Origin: Cheiracanthium punctorium | Taxonomy: Eukaryota; Arthropoda; Arachnida; Araneae; Cheiracanthiidae | Direction of reading: 5' to 3' | DNA length: 64,000 bases | Assembly (NCBI GenBank): GCA_038373885.1 | Contig: JAWZYV010010374.1 | Location: 1 to 64,000 of the forward strand | Shown here: in pieces, positions 1-11,959 of the stretch | Numbering within the stretch: position 1 is the stretch's first letter | Layout of the letters: every line of letters starts with the position of its first letter | Translations under genes and position numbers: made by a program | Notes under the pieces: generated by a model | Database searches by the model: none | What the model saw: only the letters and a program-made list of their open reading frames with translations | Told to the model about the DNA's origin: nothing

Positions 1-539
1 TAGAATCCGATGTGGTGAGGATGACCGAAACCGGTTGACAACCATGACGTCACTTAAACGAAGAATGACCGCGACCGGTAGCACCGGTGCATAACCAACC
101 GGTGAATTCTCGAACGGGCCCAATGAAAAATGAATCAGCATGAAAAGACGACTTAAAATGTCAACAGACGCCTGAATGAGAAATTGTTTCAATGTATTTC
201 AAAATCTGCCAATGCGCATGACTGTTTAATAGAAAGCAGTTTAAGGATTTAACGATTACACCTCAAAATCTCAAACAAAATAAATATCAGAAGATGGTTG
301 CTTTAAAAGCAGAAAGAAATCAGGTAATCTTTTAGGGGATTATTATGTTTGAAATAAAAAGTTTCTTATTATATAAGGAAATACTGTTTTCGTTTGCTCT
401 TGCATGGATTTTTATTGTATTTTACATATATTGTATTGTAGAATAAATGCTTTTAAGAAGAGTGTCAACTTGCATCTTGCCTACTAGGTTGAGATTTCTG
501 TTGAATAAATTTAATTATTTCTTTTTATTATATGTGGAG
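1..539. other. Region upstream of the first visible PSMC5 exon
   Basis: No gene is recognisable here. The first 120 bases are less AT-rich and repeat the hexamer ACCGGT several times, with a CRE-like TGACGTCA at about 46-53, which could belong to a promoter or first exon. A short frame opening with ATG at about 43 runs 17 codons and does not resemble known Rpt6 N-termini. A pyrimidine-rich stretch ending in AG at 538-539 directly precedes the exon at 540 and looks like a 3' splice site. A short first exon may therefore lie here or left of the window. Confidence 0.3.
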
Positions 540-611
540 ATGGAAGTTGATGACCATGCGAAAGGAGATGGGCTGAAACAATATTACATTACCAAAATTG
601 AAGAGCTTCAG
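540..611 (+). CDS. PSMC5: 26S proteasome regulatory ATPase Rpt6, N-terminal exon
   Basis: This exon encodes 24 residues that include GLKQYYITKIEELQ, a close match to the start of Rpt6 in animals. Rpt6 is one of six AAA+ ATPases in the base ring of the 19S particle, which unfolds ubiquitinated proteins and feeds them to the 20S core in nucleus and cytosol. The exon ends in phase 0 at CAG followed by the donor GTAAAG. The ATG at 540 matches the internal Met where the second coding exon starts in mammalian genes, and an acceptor-like AG lies just before it. It may therefore be an internal exon with a tiny first exon upstream. If it is the true start, the protein lacks the 8 or so variable N-terminal residues. 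Exons 2 and 3 continue it in frame. Confidence 0.9.
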
Positions 612-3600
612 GTAAAGATTTAAATCTTATTTATGTTCGTAAAATTGTCTGTGTTTATTTCTGAAATAATAAATTCCTATATGTGCATTTGTTAATTAAA
701 ATTACTGTTCAAAATATACGTTAATATCTGTGACTAACGCTTATGTACAATATTAGGCAGTAGCGTATCCAGCGCATTGTATCGGGATGGGGGTCATCGT
801 TCGGGGGTGAAAAACATGTTTTGCCTTCCTCCCTCCCACAGGGGGGTGAATTAAAAAGAATTCGAATTTGTTTTAGATGTTCATGTTTATTATATTTTAA
901 AACAAAATTAAATTAAAAATTTTCTTCCCCCCGTTTTCTGTTTGTGTGTTTTGCCAACCTGCTACCCCCTTCCCAATGGTGGCAAATTCGAAAAACTTCT
1001 AAAATTTGTTTTTCGATATTCCTTTTTGTTACATTTTGAAAGAAAAATTATACGAATATCTGCTCTTATTTAATATGAAGGATATGTAAAATACGCATTA
1101 CCCCCAGCACCCCTTGGGGAAGCGAATCTAAAAAATATCTTGGTTAGTTCCTAGTTTAGGGTGCTTCTTGGCACGTTTTCAAAAATCGCCAATTTGGCGC
1201 GTTTTCCCCATCTTGTGTCTGGGAGCTGAAACGCTCCCAAAGACACTACGGGACAACGCACCGAAATTAGCGATAAATACACAAAATAAGCAAATTGAAA
1301 AGCAAGTTTTAAACAACAAAAATTATTGTACTTACATAACTTGTTGAACAACTGATTTTTTATTTTATTTAAATAATCATATTCGTCGTCTCACAAGTCA
1401 TAGTGGTTTTTTTTTTTTTTTTTTATGTTTGTGGATACTATTTTAGAAGGGATTTTCTGTAATCTAAAACGAATTTTCTAAAATCTAAACACTAAACCAT
1501 AAACCTAAAATCAAAACACTAATCGTAAACCATTCAGGTAAAGCAATTTTTTGAAATCTAAAACCGATTTTCTGAACTCTAAAATTTTCTTTTAGCTGCA
1601 ATCAGTCGTTCTTTTGTAATCCATTCAAGGAAAAGAGATGTTTTGAAATCTAAATTGAATTTTCTAAAATCTAAAAAAATTGAATTTTCTAAAATCTAAA
1701 TGCTAAAATTTTTCGTTTAACCACAACCATACACCACGCAATTTAGAAAAGCATGCTTACCTTCTCTCAAAATCTAATCCACAGTGAGAAATGGAGGATT
1801 AAATCCACAAACACAATTAACAGACAAGAATTAGTTTATCCAAAAAAACGGATCCGAAAACGTTTGTCGTTAACCCCTCGGAGTTTCCATAAGAAATGGC
1901 TTTTGGAAACCAATAGAACAATTCAAACCAACTGCCGCGCATGCGCTCCGTTAACACAAGCCGATCAAATCATTCTGGAAACCAAAATTAAATTATACCA
2001 CATATGATTCTGCTCCCATATAAACACAGCTGCGCATGCGTTAAATCAAAGAAATGACTTGGCTCATGTAAAGCATTACTAACAACATTGGCTAAAACGT
2101 CTCACAAGTGCTTACATGTACATGTAGATTCGGTTTAGTAAAATTTAATTACTTTTTATGTGAGGGGGGCCCGCCCCCCTATCTTTTTAGTAGAGTAAAT
2201 TTAATAATGTAAACAATAAGAGTCCCGTCAGAGTAAAAAAAACGCGCAATACAGAAACAAAATGGCAGATTTTCACATGGTTGCCAGAATGCAAAATAAA
2301 GTCGCCAAGGTTACCACATTATACCTGTTATCGCCTCGTTGGCGAAGCACCATAAACTAGGATTCAGCCAATATCTTTAAATTTGTCTTAGGGTTTTCTG
2401 GTTTGTTACATTGTAAGACGAAAAGTCTTATTCCTATCTGCTCCCCCCCCCCCCCCTATAAGATATGTAAGATCAGTGATTGCGATAACGCCTCTAGATG
2501 CATATTTCACGCCTTAGTAATTTGGAATACGCCTTAAGAATTTTGGAATGCATGTTTTTACACATTTCTTTTCCATATAAAATTCCATTTTGTGATCGGT
2601 GATTACGGCGAGATTTCCCTTTGAAAATGATTTTTATTTACAGTCAACTCTCTGAAATCTGCGATAACTTTTAATGTAGACAGTGAAATTTACTGTTTAC
2701 ACCAACAGTGTACCTAGATTGTGTAATCAGTTATTATATATGATTCATGTGTTAAATGCAATTTAACCCTCTGAGCGTCTTAGAAATGGGCAAATAATGT
2801 AAAGTTGTTTTCACGGTAAAATTTTCAAGAGCCTTTAAATTATTGAAAAAAAAAAATTTTTTTTTTTTTGCTAGGAACATTTGTAATTATTAAAAAATCA
2901 ACAAAATATGTACAACATTAAGATTAATTTTTTTTTAATAATAAGTGAGAGTTATAAACAATTTAAATTGTAGATGCTTTGCAGTGAAAACTGGAATGCA
3001 GTTGACGGGATTTTACGTCTCAGCTGCTTGGAGGGTTAATTATGCATTTGAAAATGTAGCATAATTGTTCGTTGCTTTAATTACTCCTGTGGATAGGAAA
3101 ATACTCCTTCTAAAAAGGTTAAGGAGTATTATTACTCTTCTGAAAAAAATCTTAGATCGATCACTGTGTTAAGATATAGAAGAGATTACCCCCTAGATGC
3201 TGAGTTGTTCGATTTTGATGAAGCAGCTAAGATATTTACTGGGATAAAGGGACTATATTCCGTATACGGTGCATTGTTTACATATCAGTGTTTTTGTTTA
3301 CAAATCATTGGCGAACAATCTGATGGCAGAGTGAGCGATGCACCGCCAAAGTGAAGTTATCTGCCGGGGGTAAATGTGACTGGCAACCATAAAGAATACG
3401 TGTTTCGTCAGGTTTGGGAATTTGAAATTGTTTCTGTTATTGATGGAAGGGAATGAAATGTGTTATGTTATTATATGAAAAGAATTTGTGTGTGTTTGTT
3501 GGAAATATGGTGTGAATATGAAGCTAAATAAAAGAAAGCATGCTGGTGGGTGTTGGGGACATGTTGGGTCTGAGCGGTTATTTAAAAAAAAATAAAGGTA

Positions 3601-3728
3601 AGTGCTCTTTTTTAACGAATCTTTGCAATGTTTAAGGTTTTTAATGTGAATTTTAAATTGGTATTTGATGTGTTTATGTTTTCGTAAGTGCTATTTACGT
3701 GCTATTCCAATCATACCGACTTTATAAG
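612..3728. other. AT-rich intron with degenerate repeats, no gene
   Basis: I see no supported gene. The stretch 1440-1720 repeats a degenerate motif of the kind GAATTTTCTAAAATCTAAA. Blocks near 1130-1185 and 2330-2395 are inverted relatives of each other around TCCTAGTTTA and a G/C-run, suggesting the ends of an old mobile element. A palindromic GGGGGGCCCGCCCCCC lies near 2165. ORFs of 60-85 codons here have no recognisable motif and look random. Confidence 0.4.
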
Positions 3729-3730
3729 AG

Positions 3731-4031
3731 GTGTACAACTAGGTTGTTTAATCCACAGATGTTTTTTTGAGTTGAAAACGGGCCAGTGTTTGCCCAGTTT
3801 ACATTAGTTGTACAACTAGGTTGCTGAATCCACTGAAGTTTTTTTAGTTAAAAACAGTCCACTGGTTGCATAGTTTACATAGCTGTACAACTAGGTTGCT
3901 GAATCCACTGAGGTTTTTTTTAGTTAAAAACGGTCCACTGGTTGCATAGTTTACATAGCTGTACAGCTAGGTTGCTGAATCCACTGAGGTTTTTTTAGTT
4001 AAAAACGGTCCACTGGTTGCATAGTTTACAT
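3731..4031 (+). repeat. 76-bp minisatellite, four units left of the transposon
   Basis: Four tandem units begin with TGTACAACTAGGTTG or close variants at 3732, 3809, 3884 and 3960, giving a period of 75-77 bp. Each unit carries a run of T and the phrase GTCCACTGGTTGCATAG or a variant. The array stops at 4031, where a DNA transposon begins, and resumes in phase at 9004. Confidence 0.85.
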
Positions 4032-5211
4032 CAAGACCTCCTATATACTAAACAGACCTGTTCATCCTAGCCAACTTTACGGGAGAAAATGTCCGCGCAC
4101 AGAACTGGATTATGCAGCTTAACGCCACCATATGGCAGTACAAAATCATGCACTTTTTTTGTAAATAGCATGCAATTCAATTGATCCATCTTGTATTTTA
4201 CGCAGCTTTTGCTTTTAAAATTTACTTTCATAAAGTAAAACAGGCATTTTTTTCCGTTTGAGTAATATCGGTTTGTCTTCAAAAAATCGAGAGAAAATTA
4301 CTAGCTTAAATAAGAAAAAAATAAATGCATTTTTAAGCATTGTCATTCGGAAGAATTATCGGCACGATGACAGAGCATTCTAACAAATTTAAATTTACGA
4401 TAGAAATCAAAAGCTCTTTTTATTCAGTAATATTGTAATCGATAAAAGTCTATTTAAGAAAAAACATAAATTTAATTTATTCGTTATATTAAATGTTCGT
4501 TGTTAAATGTTATTTGTTTAAAATTCGTTCAAAATAGGTTGATCATGACTCAATATATTGTTTTATTTAAAATATGAATTAAAAAAATTTAACATGGTTC
4601 TTATTCTAAAAAAATCTGATGTGTCCAACACATGACTTCCTTGCACGTCCATTAGATCAAAAATATTTTCGACGCACTTCCTCTAAACTTATTTGTTTGA
4701 AAGAGATAAAATATCAATAATAGTAAGGTTTAGCGATTTCTAGACAAATATTTCGATATCGCCAAGCTGAGTTCAATTTGAAATATTTCCTTCTGACACT
4801 TTATTTGGCGATATTTCTCCAAAAGCCGACAAACTTGAGATAGTCTGCGAGATTTTGGGGATAGCCAAAGTAGTCATTGACCACAGACTTTCAATGAATT
4901 GAATGCATCCATACACCTCAATGTATTTAAAGTCATTTGGCTCGCCCTGTAAATAAATTCTCAGTCGATTGCTGTCAAAAAAGATACTGAACACAGTTAG
5001 ATATTACAATATTTCTAAATACAAAAGTTCAAAAATCTACGGGTTAAAGTTTTAGTGTTATACAAAATATGAAATAATTTTTGGCGCCAAATTTGGCGAT
5101 ATTTCGGCGAAACTCGTCAATGTCGACGACATTTGGCGAGATTTTAAGCATGAACCAAACAAATGACAGATTATCGCCAAATTTGGCGATATTTCGCCAA
5201 AACTCGCCAAG

Positions 5212-6472
5212 GTCGAGGACAGACGGCGAGTTTTTGGGCATGTACCAAACAATGACTGTCTACAGTTGTATTATATTGAAGATGTCCATAGACATTAAAG
5301 TACTAAAATTCTTTTCGGTGGTCCTGTATATAAACTCTCCAGTAGATTGGAACCAAAAATCGAGATACACAACTAGATGTTACAACATTCTTATATATGA
5401 AATTTCATAATAGTTTTTGAGATTTGAGAGTTAAATATGCACACACGTACACCAAAAGTCGCCAAGCTTGGCGACTTTTGGCATAGTTCTTGAGGGAGGC
5501 ACATGACCGTGGTCGGACCATTACCTAACTTATGTGGTAGGACGGTATTGTGCTTGAAATGGATGAATGCCCCTAAAATTGCCATTGACCGTAATGTATT
5601 GGAAATCTTTTGAGTGTTCCTGTAGCAGAACTACAAATGATAAAGACACTTTTTTTAATGGAGAAATTCATTTTCTAACTCTTTACAGCATACATCACTT
5701 CTGAGTCGTTTGAAATAGCCCAATACCTCTAAAAAACGCTTTGATGAATTTCGTCCCATAGAGCGTAATGTATTTCGAATCTTTTGGGCGGTTCTGTAGA
5801 TAAACTATCCAGTCGAATGGAATCGAAAGGGGAGGTGCACAACTAGATGTTACAGCAGTCCTAAATATAAAGTTTCAACATTCTACGCCTAATAGTTTTT
5901 GAGTTAGGCGAGTTTAATGAGTTTCGGCCCATAGAGCATAATGTATTTCGAATGTTTTGGGCAGTCCTGTAGATAAACTATCCAGTCGAATGGAACCAAA
6001 AGGAGAGGTGCACAACTAGATGTTACAACTATCCAAAATATGAAGTTTCGACATTCTACGCCTAATAGCTCGGCCCATAGAGCGTAATGTATTTCGAATC
6101 TTTTGGGCGGTCCTGTACATAAACTATCCATTCGATTGCCACCAAAAGGGGAGGTGCACAACTAGATCATAGAACAATCCTAAATATCAAATCTCAACAT
6201 TCTACGACCAATAGTTTTTGAGATATGCGAGTTACATACATACGTACGTACGTACAGACGGCATGGAAAAACTGGCCACAGCAGACTCGCCGCTGGTCAA
6301 AATGAGTTGCAGACGCGTTAATATGATCGTGCATGCTAGCCTACGATAGGATGCATCGAAAAAAATTTTAAAATTAAATTTAGAGGTAGTCAAAATCGGT
6401 TTTTTTGTCGAAATTTGGCCCCCAAAATTTTTCGGGATCACATTACTTCCTTATACTACGTACAAGGAAGTA
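5212..6472 (-). repeat. Hairpin-ended repeat family, copy A (empty sites)
   Basis: This is an inverted, diverged second copy of the repeat at 18862-26564. Its right end forms a hairpin with arms TTACTTCCTT and AAGGAAGTAA. The body consists of about 150-bp diverged tandem units, each containing a phrase like AATGTATTTCGAATCTTTTG followed by a block with CACAACTAGATGTTACA. Related units continue left to about 4770. A 30-bp perfect palindrome lies at 5452-5481. At 6236-6262 the run of ACGT shows both insertion sites that are occupied in copy B. No coding capacity is recognisable, so it is probably a non-autonomous element of unknown class. Confidence 0.7.
5452..5481. repeat. 30-bp perfect palindrome with AAGCTT centre
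   Basis: The half-site CCAAAAGTCGCCAAG is followed immediately by its exact reverse complement. The same palindrome occurs at 26293-26322 in copy B, and its 26-bp core occurs in the Gypsy LTR at 20130-20155. See the findings. Confidence 0.9.
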
Positions 6473-6642
6473 AAAAAAAAGAGTACTGCATAAGCATGTT
6501 TAAAATATATTCTTTAATAATTTATGAGATTTAAGTTGAATTCAATACGATTTTTTCCCCCACAAGAGGAGTGATATTTAACATGGGAGAAACAGATATA
6601 TAGTATTTTTCATGTATAAAAAATAATTTTCAGTAAATTTTT

Positions 6643-6852
6643 CCAGGGCTGTACCCAGAAAAAAATTTCTGTGGTGGGTGGTGGGGGGGGGGGGGGTCTG
6701 AAAATTTCGGGGCCGGGGGACCAAAATGTGAAAAAGGCTAAATTTTTGACAATAAGGCTTCATTATTATTGTTCTGTTAACAAAATTTTAAATTTCGGCC
6801 GTGGGGGGGGGGAGGACCAGGGGGTCTGTCTCCCCCCCTGGGTACGGCCTTG
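6643..6852. mobile_element. Short MITE with CCAGGGCTGTACCCAG ends
   Basis: The left end is CCAGGGCTGTACCCAG and the right end CTGGGTACGGCCTTG, which is an imperfect inverted repeat. AATTTTT flanks both ends (6636-6642 and 6853-6859), consistent with a 7-8-bp target duplication of hAT type. The interior is G-rich with no gene. Confidence 0.55.
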
Positions 6853-6972
6853 AATTTTTCAGATGTGTGAAAAAAAAAGTCTTTTTGATCAATGCTTTTT
6901 ATAACAAAATTGTGGCAGTTAAATATACTTAAAAGCAGGGTTTTAGTTATTTATTGAAAATCATTTGATTTT

Positions 6973-7365
6973 AATTAAAAACGTTAAAAAGCCTTAAAAT
7001 CTCCGTAAAATAGTAAAAACATGTACCATGAGCGCTTTCGACAGCTTAGCCCGCTGTCATCATCAGAACTGAGCCGCTTGGCTCGTTCACCGCTTCTTCA
7101 CCAAGGCTTGCTCTGACTGCTCGATCTGCACATGTGCCATGTCGTTGACAACATGGACATGTTGACATGGCAACATTGTGTGACAACAACATGGCAACAT
7201 TGTTGACATGGCAACAGGTCGTTGACATGACCATGTTGATGACAGCGGGTTAAGCTGCCGAAAGCACTCATGGTGCATGTTTTTACTATTTTACGGAGAT
7301 TTTAAGGCTTTTTAAGGTTTTTAATTAATTACTAAGGTATTTCAGTGTTTAAATTTTAACTAAGT
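6973..7365. mobile_element. Foldback remnant of a Penelope-like element
   Basis: The direct repeat AATCATTTGATTTT at 6959-6972 and 7366-7379 flanks two inverted arms of about 85 bp. Both arms run outward through AAAATCTCCGTAAAATAG, so this is two copies of one element end joined tail to tail. The arm has the same end pattern as the Penelope remnant at 59073-59506 (GAGCC..GCTCAGTTC..GATG..CAG then GAAAGC). On the minus strand it reads CTGATGA, a 6-bp stem GACAGC/GCTGTC, then GAAA. The centre holds a minisatellite of GACATGGCAACATTGTT type. Variable-length target duplications and inverted ends are typical of Penelope-like elements. Confidence 0.6.
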
Positions 7366-8662
7366 AATCATTTGATTTTTTTAGAATTCTATTTTCATCA
7401 GCATTGTGTTTTTAAATTTTTGCAATGTACATGGGGCAGTCTGTTATCAGAAATAACTTCTTAACTATATAGTATATTCTACTCACCAATTAACAAAAAT
7501 TAAATATCTATGTTTTAACCTAGACATTCTATTATTTTGTAATTAGATAGTGGAAACTAAATAAGAGGTAAATCTAAAGAACAAATCAAATGTTTATTTA
7601 ATACAAACCATTTATTTAATAAAGTAAAAGCCACAGTCCATACAATATACAATATTTTTAAGCAAATGAATTATCAATTTAATTGTTTCAATGAAAACAC
7701 TATTTTCCGTGGTTTTATCAACTCCCAATTTCTTATGAAAGCTAGAATGAGCAGTACCAAAAGAAAAAAAAATTGTTTTTCTGTTCCAGCAGATAAATTC
7801 ACAGCTCTGTTGTTAATTTGTACTTAAACTGAATTTCACTCTTCATAAAGACTCCTTGAACAATTTGGGTCTTCATCAGAAGGAGAAGGAGCTTCTAAAT
7901 ATGAACACTCATTCACTCAGTTGTTCAGCCTAGCCTTCATATCAGCTCTACATTGTAACATCAAGTAAAAGCATTAAGAAATTAACAGCTATATGCAATG
8001 GCTATGGGTCCCCCAGCGTATTCTGGTGATATATTATCTTTCAGATAATGCTGTATTAACAGCTCAAAAGGCAGGGGTTTCATCGGAGCCATCCGACTCA
8101 TTGTAGCCCACTTTATGCCTGTCACATCAAAATTTGTAGCGAAAGGAGTGCTTAAAATAATTAAAAAAAAATTTGTAAAATAACACCATAAAGTTTAATT
8201 CAACGCCCATACAGTTGTTTTGAGCAAAAACTTTTTTGCCCTTCATGTTGTTTATGTAAGGGAAAAGTACTCAATAGAGGCCATCCAAAAGGGCATACTT
8301 AGGAAGGAAGCGGGTGATAACAAAAAATGTAACATAACACATTTTGGTTAAAACAAAAACATTTCAAATCAGCAGATTAAATTTTGAAACTTGAAATTAC
8401 AAGAATATGAGAATTTGCATATATTATGTATAAATATACCGTGACTAGATTTATATTTCTAACTATCTGTGTACATACTACGTATCTCACACATGCACAA
8501 CACGAAAGTTAATTGCATACTGAGTAGTGGTTAATCTGAAAAAAACAGTTATATAAAACCAAATTTTTATGCATAGAGAATTGACAGAGCATTACAGTTG
8601 ACAATACCGATTTACAAATCAAACCGTAATCATGCAATCAAAGTCAAAAATTAAATACTTAC

Positions 8663-8797
8663 CTTCCCGAGAAACGGTCTTGATCCATTTTTCTCTTATA
8701 ACTATATCACTGCGAAACTCATGGAACGAAACCTTTACGCCATCTGATCTTTTACATCTGCTATCTGACTTGCAAAGGGAACACAACAATATGAGAT
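8663..8797 (-). pseudogene. THAP zinc-finger exon of the transposon
   Basis: The translated exon holds CSLCKSDSRCK, then VSFHEF, then WIKTVSREG, in the order and spacing of the first half of a THAP DNA-binding domain (C-x2-C, FxxF-like motif, invariant Trp). The 5' boundary is a TTTCCCCCAAAG acceptor and the 3' boundary is AAG followed by GTAAGT, a strong donor. There is no ATG in frame, so it is an internal exon. The second half of the THAP domain (C-x2-H) is not visible nearby. Two further minus-strand stretches that look coding lie at about 7988-8152 and 7850-7900 and might be later exons. It sits near the right end of the 4032-8995 element, as the N-terminus of a P-type transposase would. 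Confidence 0.5.
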
Positions 8798-9003
8798 CTT
8801 TGGGGGAAAAATAATAATTGTAAAAATTAAAGCTAATTAATTCTACCACACTGAAAGTCGTACACGTGAGGAATTGTATGTTTATCCCTATATTTGTATT
8901 AGCTACTAGCGCCCTATTTGGGTGGTTTTATTTTTCCAAGTGGACAAGCCTTTGCTCGGCGTGAACAGGTCTGTTTCAGTATATAGGAGGTCTTGGTTTA
9001 CAT

Positions 9004-9090
9004 AACTGTACAACTAGGTTGCTTAATCTACTGTATTTTTTTTAAGTTAAAAATGGTCCACAGTTTGCTCATTTTAAATTGCCCGTTACT
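9004..9090 (+). repeat. Minisatellite resumes (fifth unit)
   Basis: The unit starting TGTACAACTAGGTTG at 9007 continues the 76-bp array interrupted at 4031. It then decays into unrelated sequence. Confidence 0.75.
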
Positions 9091-9177
9091 GAATTTGCAG
9101 AAGTTCTTTTGGTTAAATATGGACGTTTTATTTTGTTTTCATGTTTTTGTAAGTGGAATATATGTGCAATTTTAATA

Positions 9178-9621
9178 CAGTGTGGAACCTCTTATCTGGA
9201 AAACCAGTTATCCAGAATCATTTTTCAATTGATTAAATTCCTATTTTTTCAGAAAGAAAAGCAAAAAAGGAGTTTTTTTTAAATATTTCTTATGTTTTTG
9301 TTTTTTTATTTTGAGTACTACAGCTAGAATTTATAAAGTAAGCAATCTGATAAGGTATTTTATTGTGTGACTAAGTTATCATATATTTACTTCTTCCTCT
9401 CTAAATCATTATTATTTATCTTGATCATATTAGAGTTTTTTTATATTATTTTTCTAGTATATTAACAATTAATGTTTAATTCTAATCAAAAATAGAGAGT
9501 AACATTTATGCTACCAATCAAATCAGTAGATATCATGTTAATCCCCAACCAGTTATCCAGAAAATTCAGTTATCCAGAATACACCCGGTCCCAACCATTC
9601 CGGATAACAGGTTCCATACTG
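9178..9621. mobile_element. Tigger-like MITE
   Basis: The ends are CAGTGTGGAACCTCTTATC and the inverted counterpart ending GGTTCCATACTG, flanked by TA on both sides. Several copies of AGTTATCCAGAA lie close to the ends, typical of Tigger subterminal repeats. At 444 bp with no frame, it is a non-autonomous copy. Confidence 0.7.
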
Positions 9622-9666
9622 TATGTTAAAATACTTTGACTTTGCTGATCGTGCAAAATGGTTGGC

Positions 9667-9711
9667 GACAGTCGCTGGAGCTTGGCAACCGTCAAGCTCC
9701 AGCGGCTGTCA
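9667..9711. repeat. Hairpin of about 18 bp
   Basis: GACAGTCGCTGGAGCTTG is followed after an 8-base loop by CAAGCTCCAGCGGCTGTC, with one mismatch. It could be a fragment of a longer element; its role is unknown. Confidence 0.6.
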
Positions 9712-10131
9712 CCGTGTTTACATGGGGTGCGCACCAGCTTGTATGATTTTACCGGATAAAGAATCAAAGATATTAAATTGTACTATCAAATTCATTTGTA
9801 TATTATATTGCTAATTTTGATATTTATAATCTTAGTTGCCCTGTATTTTTGTACTGATATTAATTTTGCTTGTAAAATGTGAAAAAGTAAATATATATAT
9901 ATATATATATCAGTGGAGCACCTTTAGTACGTAGCTCTAGGGACTGCCAGGAAAAGACGTTATAACGAAAAAGACGTACAAAAGAAATGATTAAAGAAAA
10001 CTTACCCAGTAAATGGCACCACTATAAAATTTCGATGTTTATATTTTACCTTTAATTTTATTGTTGGCACTTAAATTGTCGTTTAGCTAAAGATAAAATA
10101 AAAATAATATAAAACTTTTATGTGCTATGTA

Positions 10132-11683
10132 TTACAAAAATTTATTATATTTTTTTTTTGCACTAGGAGAAAAATAGTAATCCATCATAGATGTTTGACG
10201 AGAACTATTTCTATTAATAATATACAATGCGTTTTGTATATCGTTTAGCTGTTGCAATGTTCTTTCTGTAGTTTCGTTGCATAAAAAGTACTTTCTCAGT
10301 CCTTCAAAATACGAAACAGCTTGCTGAAATGTTGGAGGAGCAGCATTCGTTTCATCGCCATCTGTATCATCCTCACTGCTACTTGCTTCTTTTGGATTAT
10401 TGCAGGCAATTAATTTCTTAAGACTAAGAACACTTGTTGTTTGCACATTACTGTCGCAATCTGCATATTCTTCAAATGAATAATCACAATTTAATAAGTG
10501 CCATTCGGTATTAATTTTTGGTTCTGTTTCTTCTACTGTGATTTCTTCTTCCTGAGACGGATAGCCACCTTTTGATAAAGCAATGCTGAATGGTTTGCTT
10601 TGATACACTATTTCACACAAATGAAATAAAATTCATCGCTTGTAAGATGTTTACTTTTTTATATTGCCGTCCCATATATTTTCCACAGCTAACTGCACAA
10701 ACTTCTGATGATAATGGTGCTTGAAGCACCTGATTATTCCTAAATCAAGGGGCTGCAAATGACTTGTGCAGTTAGCTGGGAAGAAAACAACTTGTATATG
10801 TTTGAAAAATTTGGTATCAGGAGGATGAGAGGGGCACTGATCCATGAACAATATTATTTTGCGCTTTTCCTGTGCCATTTTTCTGTCCAATTTCATCAAC
10901 CACTTGTTAAACAATTTTCCTGTCATCCAGGCCTTTTTATTGGAGTCGTACTGCATGGGAAAGGTTCTAATATTTTTGAAACGCTGGGGATTTTGGTACT
11001 TTCCTATAACAAATGGTTTTAACTTTTCTGATCCATCAGCATTCGTGCACAGTAAAACTGTTATATGCTCTTTGCTTTTTTTTTTTTTTTTTTTTCCCCC
11101 ATCATGACATGGCTTACCTTTTAGTGACAGAATCCTTGAAGGAAGCAAGTGATAAGAGTCCGGTTTCATCACAATTGAATACATTTTTTAGTTCATATTC
11201 AGCAAGTTTGTCAGGAAGAGTTTTAAACCACTCTTCAACAGTTTCAAGTGGTACAGATTTCGATTCACCACTTAGCATTTGGCAGGTTATTCCATTCCTT
11301 ATTTTAAATTTATGGAGCCATCCTCCAAAAAATATGCACTCTTTCACTTCCATTTGCTTGGCAATTTCAAGTGCCTTATTAATGAGCATCGGTCCGCTCA
11401 CAGGAATATTAGCAGCTCTGCATTGCTTGAAGAACTGCAAAACCAAAGAATCAATTTCTGGAACTTTACCGGCATGTACATGCTGCCTCTTAGCAACAGT
11501 AGAAGAACAGGCAGATGCGTTCTTTTCGATTTCTTGCCTTTTATAAATCAAAGTTTTTAAAGTTGATACATTAATGTTCAGCTTTTTTGCAATGTCTACT
11601 TTAGACATGGAGACATTTTTATCCACTTCTGTTAAAATATTAATTTTTTCTTCCAAACTTAGAGCTTTTCGTTTAAAAGACAT
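10132..11683 (-). pseudogene. Tigger/pogo transposase, broken
   Basis: The protein starts MSFKRKALSLEEK at 11683 and has a CENP-B-like psq helix-turn-helix, a second HTH (VSGPMLINKALEIA), then a DDE_1 catalytic domain. All three acidic residues are visible: FNCDETGL, LFMDQCPSH and QPLDLGIIRCFK. The frame is broken at about 11155 between CDETGL and LLPSRIL, then again at 10651-10620 before the acidic C-terminal tail. A run of about 20 A on the coding strand at 11081-11095 makes a lysine tract where the family has a short KKSKE segment. The transposase would cut and paste the element at TA sites. This copy is dead, but its catalytic residues are still in place. Confidence 0.85.
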
Positions 11684-11959
11684 GTTAGGGAAAGATAAAC
11701 ACAACCTACCAGCGTCTCTGTAAAAGTCAGACTGAAAGAAACAAATTTTATTTGCTTTCGCAGGCCTCCTCTTGAGAGAGGGGGAGGGAGGGTGAGATTC
11801 CAGACTAAAGGTTATCATCTTTGGCGATAAACCTTAATTGCCAACTGGGGGAGAATTCTATGGTCATCGGAGATCGTCCTTCCCCCTAATGAACAGGTTT
11901 CTGATTGTTCCCGTGTCATTGTGCAGAGATTTCGCGCTCGCTTAATCGCAAGTTTTATC

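Larger units (their letters stand above)
4032..8995. mobile_element. THAP-type DNA transposon with 8-bp target duplication
   Basis: The ends are inverted repeats of about 33 bp: the left begins CAAGACCTCCTATATACT and the right end is its near-perfect reverse complement. The element is flanked by the direct repeat GTTTACAT at 4024-4031 and 8996-9003. The minisatellite on both sides reads through in phase once the element is removed, so the boundaries are secure. An 8-bp duplication fits P elements or hAT. A THAP-like exon inside (8663-8797, minus strand) favours the P-element group, whose transposases start with a THAP zinc finger. No complete transposase is visible. The interior has itself been filled by a hairpin-ended repeat, a small MITE and a Penelope remnant. 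Confidence 0.75.

Noticed and set aside
10759..11560. Plus-strand frames opposite the Tigger transposase
   Set aside because: They are antisense shadows of a recognisable minus-strand transposase.
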